A stretch of DNA of 64,000 bases from Photorhabdus thracensis (GTDB lineage: Bacteria > Pseudomonadota > Gammaproteobacteria > Enterobacterales > Enterobacteriaceae): the NCBI RefSeq assembly GCF_001010285.1, contig NZ_CP011104.1, positions 3,534,001 through 3,598,000 on the forward strand, read 5' to 3'. Position 1 is the stretch's first letter. Each line of letters starts with the position of its first letter. The notes under the pieces were generated by a model, which saw nothing but the letters and a program-made list of their open reading frames with translations, was not told the origin of the DNA and did no database searches. The translations under genes and the position numbers were made by a program. Below are positions 51,482 through 64,000 of the stretch, one piece after another.

Positions 51482-52888
51482 ATGTCCAAGCAGCAGATTG
51501 GTGTTGTCGGTATGGCGGTGATGGGGCGTAACCTGGCGCTGAATATTGAAAGCCGTGGTTATTCCGTATCTATATTTAATCGTTCAAGTGATAAAACTGA
51601 CGAAGTGATTGCCGAAAATCCAGGGAAAAAATTAGTCCCAAGTTACACTATCGAAGAATTTGTCGATTCACTGGAAAAACCGCGCCGTATTCTGCTTATG
51701 GTTAAGGCTGGCGAAGCAACCGATAAAACTATCGCTTCACTGACTCCGCATCTGGATAAAGGTGACATTTTGATTGATGGTGGTAATACCTATTTTCAGG
51801 ATACTATTCGCCGTAACCGGGAGCTTTCTGCTCAGGGCTTTAATTTTATCGGTACAGGCGTTTCCGGTGGTGAAGAGGGCGCATTGAAGGGGCCATCGAT
51901 CATGCCGGGTGGTCAGAAAGAGGCGTATGAGTTGGTTGCGCCAATTTTGCAAGAGATCGCGGCTAAAGCTGAAGATGAACCTTGTGTGGCATATATTGGC
52001 CCGGATGGTGCCGGCCATTATGTGAAAATGGTTCACAATGGGATTGAATACGGTGATATGCAGCTCATAGCTGAAGCCTATTCCTTACTGAAAAACGCTC
52101 TGAATCTGAGCAATGAAGAGTTGTATGAAATTTTCACTGATTGGAATAATGGTGAACTGAGCAGCTATTTGATTGAAATCACGGCTGATATTTTCCGTAA
52201 GAAAGATGAAGCAGGCCAATATCTGGTTGATGTGATTTTGGACGAAGCAGCAAATAAAGGGACTGGTAAGTGGACCAGCCAGAGCTCTTTGGATTTGGGT
52301 ATTCCATTGACGCTGATCACTGAATCTGTATTTGCACGTTATATTTCTTCTCTCAAAGATCAGCGAGTTGCCGCCGCTAAAGTTTTGAGTGGGCCGCAAG
52401 TACAGCCATTCAAAGGTGATAAAGCTGAATTTATTGAGAAAGTGCGCCGTGCACTCTATCTGGGTAAAATCGTTTCATATGCTCAGGGCTTTCAGCAATT
52501 AAAAGCGGCATCTGATGAGTACCAATGGAACCTGAATTACGGTGAGATTGCTGGAATTTTCCGCGCCGGTTGCATCATTCGCGCTCAATTCCTGCAAAAA
52601 ATTACTGATGCATATAACGGAAATGCAGGTATTGCTAACCTGTTATTGGCACCTTACTTCAAGAAAATTGCTGATGAATATCAGCAGGCGTTGCGTGATG
52701 TCGTCTCTTATGGTGTGCAGAATGGTATTCCAACTCCCACTTTTTCCGCAGCTATTTCTTACTATGACAGCTACCGTTCAGCCGTATTGCCAGCAAATCT
52801 GATTCAGGCGCAACGTGACTACTTCGGTGCCCATACTTATAAGCGTACTGATAAAGAGGGTGTTTTTCACACTGAATGGATGGAGTAG
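51482..52888 (+). CDS. gnd: 6-phosphogluconate dehydrogenase, decarboxylating
   Basis: A 468-residue enzyme (E. coli Gnd 468) of the oxidative pentose phosphate path, yielding ribulose 5-phosphate, CO2 and [17 protein letters not shown] near 10-21 binds [12 protein letters not shown] gives specificity, [19 protein letters not shown] (about 127-145) and [13 protein letters not shown] with the catalytic Lys hold the active site. CAGGAG precedes the ATG. The gene is a single unit near the his operon, as is usual in enterics. Confidence 0.97.
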   Translation: MSKQQIGVVGMAVMGRNLALNIESRGYSVSIFNRSSDKTDEVIAENPGKKLVPSYTIEEFVDSLEKPRRILLMVKAGEATDKTIASLTPHLDKGDILIDGGNTYFQDTIRRNRELSAQGFNFIGTGVSGGEEGALKGPSIMPGGQKEAYELVAPILQEIAAKAEDEPCVAYIGPDGAGHYVKMVHNGIEYGDMQLIAEAYSLLKNALNLSNEELYEIFTDWNNGELSSYLIEITADIFRKKDEAGQYLVDVILDEAANKGTGKWTSQSSLDLGIPLTLITESVFARYISSLKDQRVAAAKVLSGPQVQPFKGDKAEFIEKVRRALYLGKIVSYAQGFQQLKAASDEYQWNLNYGEIAGIFRAGCIIRAQFLQKITDAYNGNAGIANLLLAPYFKKIADEYQQALRDVVSYGVQNGIPTPTFSAAISYYDSYRSAVLPANLIQAQRDYFGAHTYKRTDKEGVFHTEWME

Positions 52889-52968
52889 ATCCTGTTATCA
52901 CCGATTGACCGGAAGAGTGAAGCGTTTGTATTGGGTATGATGTAGTTTTAGCTTCCTCGATAATTCTG

Positions 52969-53012
52969 GGTGCGCCGTTGCGGTTTTTTGATCGTGTGCC
53001 GCAACGGTGTGG
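52969..53012. repeat. Inverted-repeat element, copy 1
   Basis: CCGTTGCGG (52975-52983) and CCGCAACGG (52999-53007) with GTGT and CTTAAATT following. A second copy, with the same loop length class and the same right flank, is at 54427-54464. It may be a copied gene end or a dispersed hairpin element. Confidence 0.6.
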
Positions 53013-53024
53013 CTTAAATTAATT

Positions 53025-53812
53025 TTTAGCAAAAACCTCCGTAAACCCTTGCCCAGTGCGGGCGGGGGTATAAGGCGAAAAGCCCAAAGGGCTTTAAGGC
53101 GGGCTACTGCGACGTATCCTGACTGAATTGATATCTGCCGGTAAAACAGGAATCCGAAGTTGCGCGCCCAATTTCCCACGTTTAAACGCAAACAGGGCAA
53201 GCAATCGAGCTATCACTGTGTTGGGGTGAAAGTGCTGGAGGGTGCGGTGAAGCTCCCGAAATTGTCACCGATAAAGGCGCGGATACACCGAGAAATTGAA
53301 GGGGAAGTGAAGAGCATTACGCTGTCCCGAACCGCCACGGGAAAATATTTCGCCGCTATCGCAAACAAAAGGGCAGTGCTAACCGCGGGAAGGCCCGATT
53401 ACGTCTGGCGGCAGTCCATGAGCGGGTAGCCAATGCCCGCGCTATCGGGGATGCGGGCTGGCATGGTTTCATCAAGAAACGGGAATACAAAGCCGCAGCA
53501 GCGGGCGTCCATCTGGTCAAACGGGATCAGTGGTTCGCCAGTTCGAAAACCTGTCATTGCTGCGGTCACAAAATGCCGGAAATGCCGCTGCATAAGCGGC
53601 TCTGGCAATGCCCTTTCTGTCGAGTCGAACATGATCGCGATATCAATGCGGCGCGCAACATCCAGCGCAAGGGCATAACAGCATTACAGGCGGCGGGACT
53701 CGTCGTTTCTGCCCACAGAGGCCAGTGTAAATCCGTCATAAAGACGGTTGCGGCCTGAGAAGTGGGAAGCCTCGCCGTTTTTTACGGCGGGGAGCAGTCA
53801 CAAAATGATTTA
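53025..53812 (+). mobile_element. Decayed IS200/IS605-type element (tnpB only)
   Basis: A tnpB pseudogene is flanked by hairpin-forming ends. The left part holds AAAGCCC-AAA-GGGCTTT (53085-53102). The right end holds GCCGTTTTTTACGGC, with GTGGGAA before it and CAGTCAC after it. No tnpA is present. In intact relatives the tnpB 3' end also gives the guide (omega) RNA; with TnpB broken this one is probably vestigial. Ends are approximate. Confidence 0.7.
53145..53758 (+). pseudogene. TnpB (OrfB) pseudogene with deletions
   Basis: Fragment one (53145-53360) reads LRAQFPTFKRKQGKQS ... TLSRTATGKYFAAI, the middle N-terminal half of TnpB. It jumps frame into RKQKGSANRGKARLRLA ... HERVANAR, so the RuvC-I region is deleted. 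A second jump goes to GFIKKREYKAAAAGV, losing RuvC-II. The zinc finger and RuvC-III follow intact: SSKTCHCCGH, CPFC and EHDRDINAARNI. The first third is missing as well. Nuclease activity is impossible as read. Confidence 0.85.
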
Positions 53813-53845
53813 TCTGAGAGTGATGATTGTCACATTAATCCCGAA

Positions 53846-54125
53846 TTATGAAATGGCGGCAGTACTAATAATCTGAAAATCAAAACGGCTATTTCCTGCA
53901 TGAACCAGCCCCAGATTCTCAGGGAAATTGAGACCTTCATCAATGATTGCAGCGCCATGTGCATCATAAGAGAAATAGAATGATCCGTTGCCAATATATT
54001 CTTCGGTGTTGGTGTTTCTTACATATATTGAAGTGACTATCTCTTTTTGCATAAGCAGTTCATCAACGACAGCATAATTATCACCAGTTATCGTGTTAAC
54101 CTCGACTGGCGGATTCGACTAATAA
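53846..54125 (-). pseudogene. Broken paralogue of the crystallin-like gene
   Basis: The frame reads SNPPVEVNTITGDNYAVV ... EIVTSIYVRNTNTEEYIGNGSFYF ... DEGLNFPENLGLVHAGNSRFDFQIIS. This aligns with the last 90 residues of the intact protein at 54531 (VTAIAIRNTRTGVYINNGSFYF and on). A TAG precedes SNPP, and the crystallin-like N-terminus is not found. Even the bases after the stop (TAATTCGGG) match the intact gene's end, so this is one half of a tandem duplication. Confidence 0.8.
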
Positions 54126-54530
54126 GTGAAACATATTGTCTGAAATATGAAAGTTTGACATTTATAGTGAGATTTTTACCATGATTTTAGTATTCACATT
54201 TAATATGAATATTTTTCATGTTTGGTGTTTTGAGTAAATATTATCGAATTATTTTACATTAATAATATTACGAAAATACCTATAAATAGATATATGATAA
54301 TAGAATGGCTGGATTTGTTGATAATTAATAATGGGATCGTTAGATAAATATTTTTTCTGAATGGAAATAGAACGCTTAATTATTGCTGATATGGCTGAGT
54401 CTAATGTCTGCTTAAACAATTGGAATACACCGTTGCGGTTGATGATGATATGCCGCAACGGTGTTACTTAAATTTTCAGAACGTAGCCTGTCTGAAAACA
54501 AGGATTAATTATTATTGCATCATGCCCGAA
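54126..54530. other. Spacer with inverted-repeat copy 2
   Basis: AT-rich, no gene supported. At 54427-54464 ACACCGTTGCGG and CCGCAACGGTGT form a perfect 12-bp inverted repeat with a 14-base loop, followed by CTTAAATTTT. It is the counterpart of copy 1 at 52969 and lies 67 bases past the stop of the crystallin-like gene. Confidence 0.6.
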
Positions 54531-55151
54531 TTAGAACGAAAAGTCGGTACTGATGATATGAATATCAAAACGGTTATTACCTGCGTTGACTATTCTCAGA
54601 TTTTTAGGGAAATTAGCCTTCTCATCAATAGTAACAACACCATTTGAATCACGATGAAAATAGAATGATCCGTTATTAATATATACTCCAGTTCTGGTAT
54701 TCCTTATCGCAATAGCAGTGACTAACTCTATATTATATGGGAGTATGCCAACGAGCGCATAATCATCATCAGTCGTCGTTTCAACTGGGCCTACGCAATG
54801 TGTATTTGTGAACATGGAGAATCTTATACCTGAATTGGTGTCATCAATGACTCTTAATGCAACCAGGCATGTATCCTTTGGTGCGACTTTAAATTTAGAT
54901 AATCCTTTAATTTCTCTATCAATATCTGGATGATCATATTCCCATTCACGATAACGTTGGCCTGGTTCCCAATTACTATAATGACGCCACGCATAGACTT
55001 TTGATAGCGTTCCAATTTTCACTGAACGAAATCTATCGTTGAGATCATAAGGCAGTGGAATAATGCTATCGTTTTCTGGATAATGATGCGCTTCTCCTAG
55101 ATAGTATTTTCTATCGAAAAAAGTTGCACCTGTAACTAATTTATCAGTCAT
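54531..55151 (-). CDS. Beta/gamma-crystallin-like protein
   Basis: A 206-residue protein with no signal peptide. The first 90 residues look like two Greek-key crystallin motifs: ATFFDRKYYLGEAHHY ... RFRSVKIGTLSKVYAWRHYSNWEPGQRYREW ... GLSKFKV (quoted in pieces). The last 110 residues, with VTAIAIRNTRTGVYINNGSFYF and NNRFDIHIIS, form a second, unrecognised beta-rich domain. GGAG precedes the ATG. Bacterial members often bind calcium or interfere with hosts; the role here is unknown. A broken duplicate lies 480 bases away. Confidence 0.72.
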   Translation of the reverse strand: MTDKLVTGATFFDRKYYLGEAHHYPENDSIIPLPYDLNDRFRSVKIGTLSKVYAWRHYSNWEPGQRYREWEYDHPDIDREIKGLSKFKVAPKDTCLVALRVIDDTNSGIRFSMFTNTHCVGPVETTTDDDYALVGILPYNIELVTAIAIRNTRTGVYINNGSFYFHRDSNGVVTIDEKANFPKNLRIVNAGNNRFDIHIISTDFSF

Positions 55152-55726
55152 ATTTCTTTACTCCTTAAAAAACTTATTTTGGAAAAATGTAATCTTTCTT
55201 TCTGAAAGCAAATTTAGAATACAATGAGTGTGGGGTTTTTGTATTTAATAAAATATAATGAACAGATATATTAAATTGTTGCCAATATAACGTTAATATA
55301 ATTGACATGTCATTTTGTGGCTAAAGGTTGAAATAAAGGTTCTGAAATTAAAATAATTGAAAATTCCTATCAAGAAATACCTTTATTTGGGTGGGGAATT
55401 ATTCCCTAATGTAATTGATAACTTTTTGTATATGACTAAACAGTGAATAATTAGATATTCATGGTATTTGATAATTATATCTGCCTGTTTAATGTTTATA
55501 TAATGTGAAGATAATGATATGAATTTTCGGGAGGGGAATAGTTACTGCTTTAAATGAAAAATCTTAAAGTATTATCTTAAATAGCCTATTCCTATAGACT
55601 ATTTAATTAATTTTTCTTCATTGAATTGAGAATTATTTGCTTACTTTAAGTTAGCAATGAAATTTACTCATGACATCTCTTCAACTTCAATCGGCCTATT
55701 ATCACTTTAATTTTCCGTAATTGTAT
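55152..55726. other. AT-rich spacer, no gene seen
   Basis: Nothing coding is supported in 575 bases. At about 55576-55601 AAATAG.CTAT and ATAG.CTATTT make an imperfect 26-base palindrome with a T-run soon after, a possible weak terminator or operator. The promoter of the crystallin-like gene must lie at the left end. Confidence 0.4.
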
Positions 55727-56218
55727 TTATTTGGTCCGCCGAAAATTCACCAGTTTAGGTTGTGCAATTCGGTGATAATCTTTGGTGTTGAGAATGACAG
55801 AGCATTCAAGACTGCCGGCATTAAAGGCAAGTTCATCAAAGCGCTCAAACAATAAAGGGTCTGCAACCAGTTTTAGATTCGGATGGAAACTGAAAGGTGG
55901 AATAGCACCGAACACACATTGAGTCAGTTCAGAAACTTCTTTAGGACTTGCCAAGGATGCACGAGTGCCACCGAGCTGTTTTGCCAGAACGAAGAGATCA
56001 GCTTGTTGATCCGCAGGAAGTACAGCAAGTACATATTGACGGAATCCTTCCCCTTTAACGTGACAAACTAATCCTTTAGCTCCTTGTCCAAGTTGTGTAC
56101 CACGGATTTTTGCAACTTCTTCAGAGCGCCCTGCGGTTGAATGTTTTATCACCCGATAACGGGCATGATTATCATCCAGTAATACAGTCAGACGGTTAAA
56201 TATTTCGTTAGAGGACAA
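55727..56218 (-). CDS. yeaK: Mischarged aminoacyl-tRNA deacylase YeaK
   Basis: A 163-residue YbaK/ProX-superfamily protein closest to E. coli YeaK (167): EVAKIRGTQLGQGAKGLVC near 34-52, QCVFGAIPPFSFHP near 101-114, ADPLLFERFDELAFNAG and the end PKLVNFRR. YeaK hydrolyses mischarged Ser- and other aminoacyl-tRNAs. The start is a TTG at 56218; AGGAG lies 7 bases before it and no ATG is near, so a non-standard start is likely. Confidence 0.88.
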   Translation of the reverse strand: MSSNEIFNRLTVLLDDNHARYRVIKHSTAGRSEEVAKIRGTQLGQGAKGLVCHVKGEGFRQYVLAVLPADQQADLFVLAKQLGGTRASLASPKEVSELTQCVFGAIPPFSFHPNLKLVADPLLFERFDELAFNAGSLECSVILNTKDYHRIAQPKLVNFRRTK

Positions 56219-56477
56219 AATAAACTCCTAAGCAATAGTGTAATGAATTGATATATGATCTTTTTCAATTATTGGATTTATTATATTTATATTAAGACAT
56301 ATTACCAACCAGAAAGATTATAAAGTTGGCATTTGAATGGATATCATCTGATTCTATCGAGGTATATATTTATATTTTTAAAGTTATACGACTTAAATAG
56401 AGCTATTATTTATATTTGTTGCAAGAGGATTGTTTATATTTTCATATTAAAACTATTTTAATATTAAGGAATTGCTG

Positions 56478-57629
56478 ATGATGACAACGAATTTTTTTAT
56501 GCCATTGGTCAATATGATAGGTGTGGGCTGTCTGGTTGAAGCGGTAAATTCGATGAAAGATTATGGTTATAAGCAAGCATTTATTGTGACTGACCATATT
56601 TTAAATGAAATTGGAATAGTAGAAAAAGTTCAATCTTTGCTGGCAGATGTGGGTATTGGGAGTGTGGTCTACGATGGTACACATCCGAATCCGACGACGG
56701 TTAACGTTTCTGAAGGTCTGGATATTCTGCGTCAGTATAACAGCGATTGTATTATTTCTTTAGGTGGTGGTTCACCACATGATTGTGCAAAGGCCATCAT
56801 GTTAGTGGCAGCTAACGGTGGAGATATCCGGGATTACGTAGGTACTGATCGTTCATCTAAGCCACATTTGCCATTAATTTCTATCAATACTACTGCGGGT
56901 ACCGCATCTGAAATGACGCGTTTTTGTGTCATTACGGATGTGGAGCACCACGTGAAAATGGTTATTGCGGATAAAAATATCATACCTGTTTTGTCCGTGA
57001 ACGATCCGGAATTGATGGTGGGAATGCCGAAAAGTTTAACCGCAGCGACGGGAATGGATGCTATGACTCATGCGATTGAATCTTATGTTTCTGTAGACGC
57101 TAATCCAATAACAGATGCCTGTGCGTTGAAAGCAATCACGCTGATTAGCCAATCTCTGCGCCACGCAGTAGAAGATGGGAGTAACATAAAAGCCCGTGAG
57201 AACATGGCTTATGCGCAATTTTTGGCAGGTATGGCATTTAATAGTGCACTACTTGGATATGTTCATGCAATGTCTCACCAATTGGGTGGTTCCTATGATT
57301 TACCACACGGCGTATGTAACGCTGTTTTATTGCCGCACGTTCAGGAATTCAACGCCAAAGTATCTGCTGGTCGTTTGAAAGACGTTGCGGCGGCAATGGG
57401 GGTAGATGTAAGAGCCATGAATGATCAGCAGGGGGCGGCGGCGTGTATTGCTGAAATTCGTAAGTTGTCAAAAGATATTGGCATTCCGGCGGGTTTGGCT
57501 GAACTGAATGTCAAACCAGAAGATTTGCCAATGATGGCAACGAATGCCCTGAAAGATATCTGTTGTTTGACTAATCCAGCTCAGGCCAGCCATGAAGAAA
57601 TTGTTGCAATCTTCAAAGCTGCCATGTGA
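56478..57629 (+). CDS. yiaY: Iron-type alcohol dehydrogenase YiaY
   Basis: A 383-residue group III alcohol dehydrogenase, the same length as E. coli Yia[13 protein letters not shown] binds cofactor; [22 protein letters not shown] and [13 protein letters not shown] hold the metal ligands. [14 protein letters not shown] is typical of the FucO/YiaY/AdhB subgroup. YiaY is reported as an L-threonine or alcohol dehydrogenase. The ATG at 56478, 8 bases after AAGGA, is preferred over TTG 56472. It is a single-gene unit with its own terminator. Confidence 0.92.
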   Translation: MMTTNFFMPLVNMIGVGCLVEAVNSMKDYGYKQAFIVTDHILNEIGIVEKVQSLLADVGIGSVVYDGTHPNPTTVNVSEGLDILRQYNSDCIISLGGGSPHDCAKAIMLVAANGGDIRDYVGTDRSSKPHLPLISINTTAGTASEMTRFCVITDVEHHVKMVIADKNIIPVLSVNDPELMVGMPKSLTAATGMDAMTHAIESYVSVDANPITDACALKAITLISQSLRHAVEDGSNIKARENMAYAQFLAGMAFNSALLGYVHAMSHQLGGSYDLPHGVCNAVLLPHVQEFNAKVSAGRLKDVAAAMGVDVRAMNDQQGAAACIAEIRKLSKDIGIPAGLAELNVKPEDLPMMATNALKDICCLTNPAQASHEEIVAIFKAAM

Positions 57630-57647
57630 TCCGGTTGATCCATAGAT

Positions 57648-57674
57648 AACAGGCTGGAACGTCCTGTTTTTTCT
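57648..57674 (+). terminator. Rho-independent terminator of yiaY
   Basis: AACAGG and CCTGTT are the arms around a 9-base loop, followed by TTTTCT, 18 bases after the yiaY stop. Confidence 0.8.
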
Positions 57675-57690
57675 CCTGGGTATCTCTATG

Positions 57691-58011
57691 GCTTTGTTTA
57701 AAAAAATAGGGTAATTGAGATACCCAGAAGGGAAACGGTCAGCCCATCACCATTGGTAAAGGTAAAATCGGTCAGTTGTGGTTTTTTTGCATCCAGCTCA
57801 TGTTTTTGAGCTCTTCCAGGGTAATATCTGAGCCCTGTTGCACAGTCTGCCACCGGGCTTTTATCTCATTCTCAGTCCAGGTCACGATTTTCTCCGTTTG
57901 TTCATTAACCCAGGAAAACGCGTAGCTGACCTGATGAGTTATCGGGTCAATAATCTCTTCACACACCCACTTTCCGGCTTCACTGAACCATGCCCCAAAC
58001 TGGGTAATACC
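57691..58011 (-). pseudogene. Unrecognised gene remnant after hisI
   Basis: Directly after the hisI TGA the minus strand stays open and protein-like: QFGAWFSEAGKWVCEEIIDPITH ... FSWVNEQTEKIVTWTENEIKARW ... SWMQKNHN and stop at 57772. At a run of seven A a one-base shift leads to KKPQLTDFTFTNGDGLTVSLLGIS, also protein-like. No good start exists. It looks like the end of a larger gene, broken by a homopolymer shift. I do not recognise the family; a phage or toxin-system origin is possible. Confidence 0.5.
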
Positions 58012-58610
58012 TCATCTTTCCCGTAGTTGGCGAATAACACAACTGAGATCCAGATTTTGGTCTTGGAGAAGAACCATCAGGTGATACATCAGGTCTGCCG
58101 CTTCATTCGTTAGCTCTTCTCTGTTATTAACCGTAGCGGCTAAAGCGGTTTCTACACCTTCTTCACCGACTTTCTGAGCGATTCGTTTGGTACCGCTGGC
58201 ATATAATTTTGCGGTGTATGAGTGGTCAGGGTCTGCTGTTTTACGACCAGCCAGCAATTTTTCGAGCTGGTAGAGAAACCCCCACTCAGTTTGTGCCGGA
58301 GCAAAGCAGCTGTTTGTACCAAAATGGCAGGTGGGGCCGTTCGGGTCAACGAGGGCTAACAGGGCATCATTGTCACAATCAGGATAGATATTGACCAAAT
58401 TAAGAAAATGGCCGGAGCTTTCACCTTTGGTCCACAGACGCTGTTTGCTACGGGAAAAGAAAGTGATTTTGCCTGAATTGATAGTGGTATTAAGTGCTTC
58501 TTTATTCATATAGCCCATCATGAGGACATCACCGGATACCGCATGTTGTACGATAACCGGCATCATATAAGCGACTTTTTCCCAATCCAGTTTTTCGATT
58601 TGTTGTTCGG

Positions 58611-58617
<7 letters not shown>
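58012..58617 (-). CDS. hisI: Phosphoribosyl-AMP cyclohydrolase / phosphoribosyl-ATP diphosphatase HisI (HisIE)
   Basis: A 201-residue fusion enzyme for histidine steps 2 and 3. The N-terminal cyclohydrolase has [20 protein letters not shown] and the cysteine pair region DCDNDALL and GPTCHFG. The C-terminal diphosphatase has [18 protein letters not shown]. The start is TTG at 58617 (TTG CTG ACC), giving [14 protein letters not shown] as in E. coli. It overlaps hisF by 7 bases. Last gene of the his operon. Confidence 0.95.
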
Positions 58618-60716
<2,099 letters not shown>

Positions 60717-60720
<4 letters not shown>

Positions 60721-61783
60721 AGGACCCCTTTGGAACTTGGCAATGTATCGCCTTCTATTCGAATCGCCTGACGCAGTGTCCGGCCAAAGACTTTGAACAG
60801 GCTTTCCGCTCTGTGGTGATCATTGCTGCCTTTCGTTTCCAGGTGCAGTGTGCAGGCCATTGCATAAGAGAGTGAGCGGAAGAAATGCTCAACCATTTCG
60901 GTACTCAGATCACCCACTCGCTGGTATTTGAATTCAGCTTTATATTCAAGGTGGGGGCGACCAGAGATGTCCAGAGCACAGCGGGCAAGGCATTCATCCA
61001 TTGGCAACACAAAACCGAAGCGGCAGATACCCCGTTTATCTCCCAGAGCCAGCTTTAACGCTTCGCCGAGAGCCAGACCGGTATCCTCAACAGTGTGGTG
61101 ATCATCAATACAGAGGTCGCCTTTAACCTGGACATGCATACGGAAACCACCGTGGGTAGCAATCTGATCCAGCATATGGTCGAAGAATCCGACACCGGTA
61201 TTGATTTTGTTGCCACCTTCATGATCGAGCCAAACGTCAATCTTGATGGAGGTCTCTTTTGTCACTCGCTGAACGTGAGCATGGCGATCTTTACGGGTTA
61301 GTTGTTCACTTATGGTTCGCCAGTTAAGGTTTTCCGGATGGTAACGTAACCCCTGAATTCCCATATTTTCAGCCAGTTGCAGATCTGTTCCCCGGTCACC
61401 AATAACATAGCTGTTAGTCGTATCCATCAAGCCTTCCGCCAGATATTTTTCCACCAATTTTATTTTTGGCTTACGGCAATTGCAGTTATCTTCTGGCCTG
61501 TGTGGGCAAATTAAAACTTCATCAAAGCGGATCCCTTGAGAACTAAAAATCTGCATCATCAGGTTGTGTGGTGGTTCAAACTGTTCCAATGGAAAGCTAT
61601 TTGTACCAAGGCCATCCTGATTAGTGATCATAATCAGCCTGAAACCTGATTTTTGCAGGGCAAGCAAAGCAGGAATAACATCAGTTTCCAGTGCCAGTTT
61701 TTCCAGGCGATCAACCTGAAAATCGGTTAATGGTTCAGTGATCAGCGTGCCATCCCGGTCAATAAAAAGGAGTTTCTGGTTCA

Positions 61784-61784
<1 letters not shown>
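60717..61784 (-). CDS. hisB: Histidinol-phosphatase / imidazoleglycerol-phosphate dehydratase HisB
   Basis: A 355-residue fusion as in enterics. The N-terminal HAD phosphatase has [12 protein letters not shown] near 8-19 and zinc ligands in [11 protein letters not shown]. The C-terminal dehydratase has the metal-binding [15 protein letters not shown] and [10 protein letters not shown]. It performs steps 6 and 8. It overlaps hisC by one base and hisH by four. Confidence 0.96.

Positions 61785-64000
<2,216 letters not shown>

Noticed and set aside
54249-54458. 69-codon minus-strand frame between crystallin-like copies
   Set aside because: Its start lies within the inverted-repeat element and the product has no recognisable features.

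Overview
The window is chromosomal DNA of a gammaproteobacterium of the order Enterobacterales. The best fit is Photorhabdus (Xenorhabdus is the main alternative). The reasons are near full-length E. coli-type core proteins, very AT-rich spacers, and accessory genes of the kind carried by insect pathogens: tandem class-3 lipases, an aegerolysin-like protein and a beta/gamma-crystallin-like protein. The genus call is inference; nothing here was compared against a database.

Layout. 1-2.3 kb: end of moaA, then moaC-moaD-moaE (molybdopterin synthesis, no moaB) and ybhL. 2.3-8 kb (minus): ybhR-ybhS-ybhF-ybhG ABC exporter with its TetR regulator cecR. 8.3-10.5 kb: rhlE and dusC. 10.5-15.5 kb (minus): a broken GNAT gene and three tandem paralogous lipase genes, each with its own similar leader and terminator hairpin. 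15.5-22.3 kb: sseA, a small membrane protein gene, dinG, a short yjdM/phnA-like gene, dps, rhtA and a LOG-family gene. 22.4-23.9 kb: an aegerolysin-like gene and a 1.1 kb AT-rich gap with palindromes. 23.9-26.9 kb: a NemR-like regulator with curA and yqhD homologues, tied together by two identical operator palindromes. 27-30.8 kb: ybiT, moeB and moeA. 30.8-33.6 kb: GNAT, SDR and MFS genes. 33.8-38 kb: folE, yeiB, sanA and an orphan 2-oxoglutarate oxygenase. 38.2-42.6 kb: an IS200/IS605-like end, maeA, remnants of a higBA toxin-antitoxin pair, cdd, yohK and yohJ. 42.7-52.9 kb: metG, mrp, udk, dcd, asmA, yegH and gnd. 52.9-55.2 kb: a decayed IS605-type element and a duplicated crystallin-like gene (one broken, one intact). 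55.7-58 kb: yeaK, yiaY and an unknown remnant. 58-64 kb (minus): hisD(partial)-C-B-H-A-F-I.

Functional themes. Molybdenum cofactor biosynthesis is split between moaACDE at the start and moeAB at 29-31 kb. An electrophile or aldehyde detoxification module sits at 24-27 kb. Nucleotide salvage and synthesis genes (cdd, udk, dcd) and the histidine operon make up much of the right half. The blocks match stretches of the E. coli map near moa-moe and near folE-his, brought together here. Accessory DNA sits in the gaps between them. I found no tRNA, rRNA, CRISPR array or intact transposon.

No single undescribed system is proven by this sequence. The best leads are the three-lipase array, the aegerolysin-like protein with its palindrome-rich flank, the crystallin-like gene duplication, and several strong regulatory inverted repeats (moeA start codon, gnd upstream, and a 17-bp motif shared by the regions before ybhL and udk).
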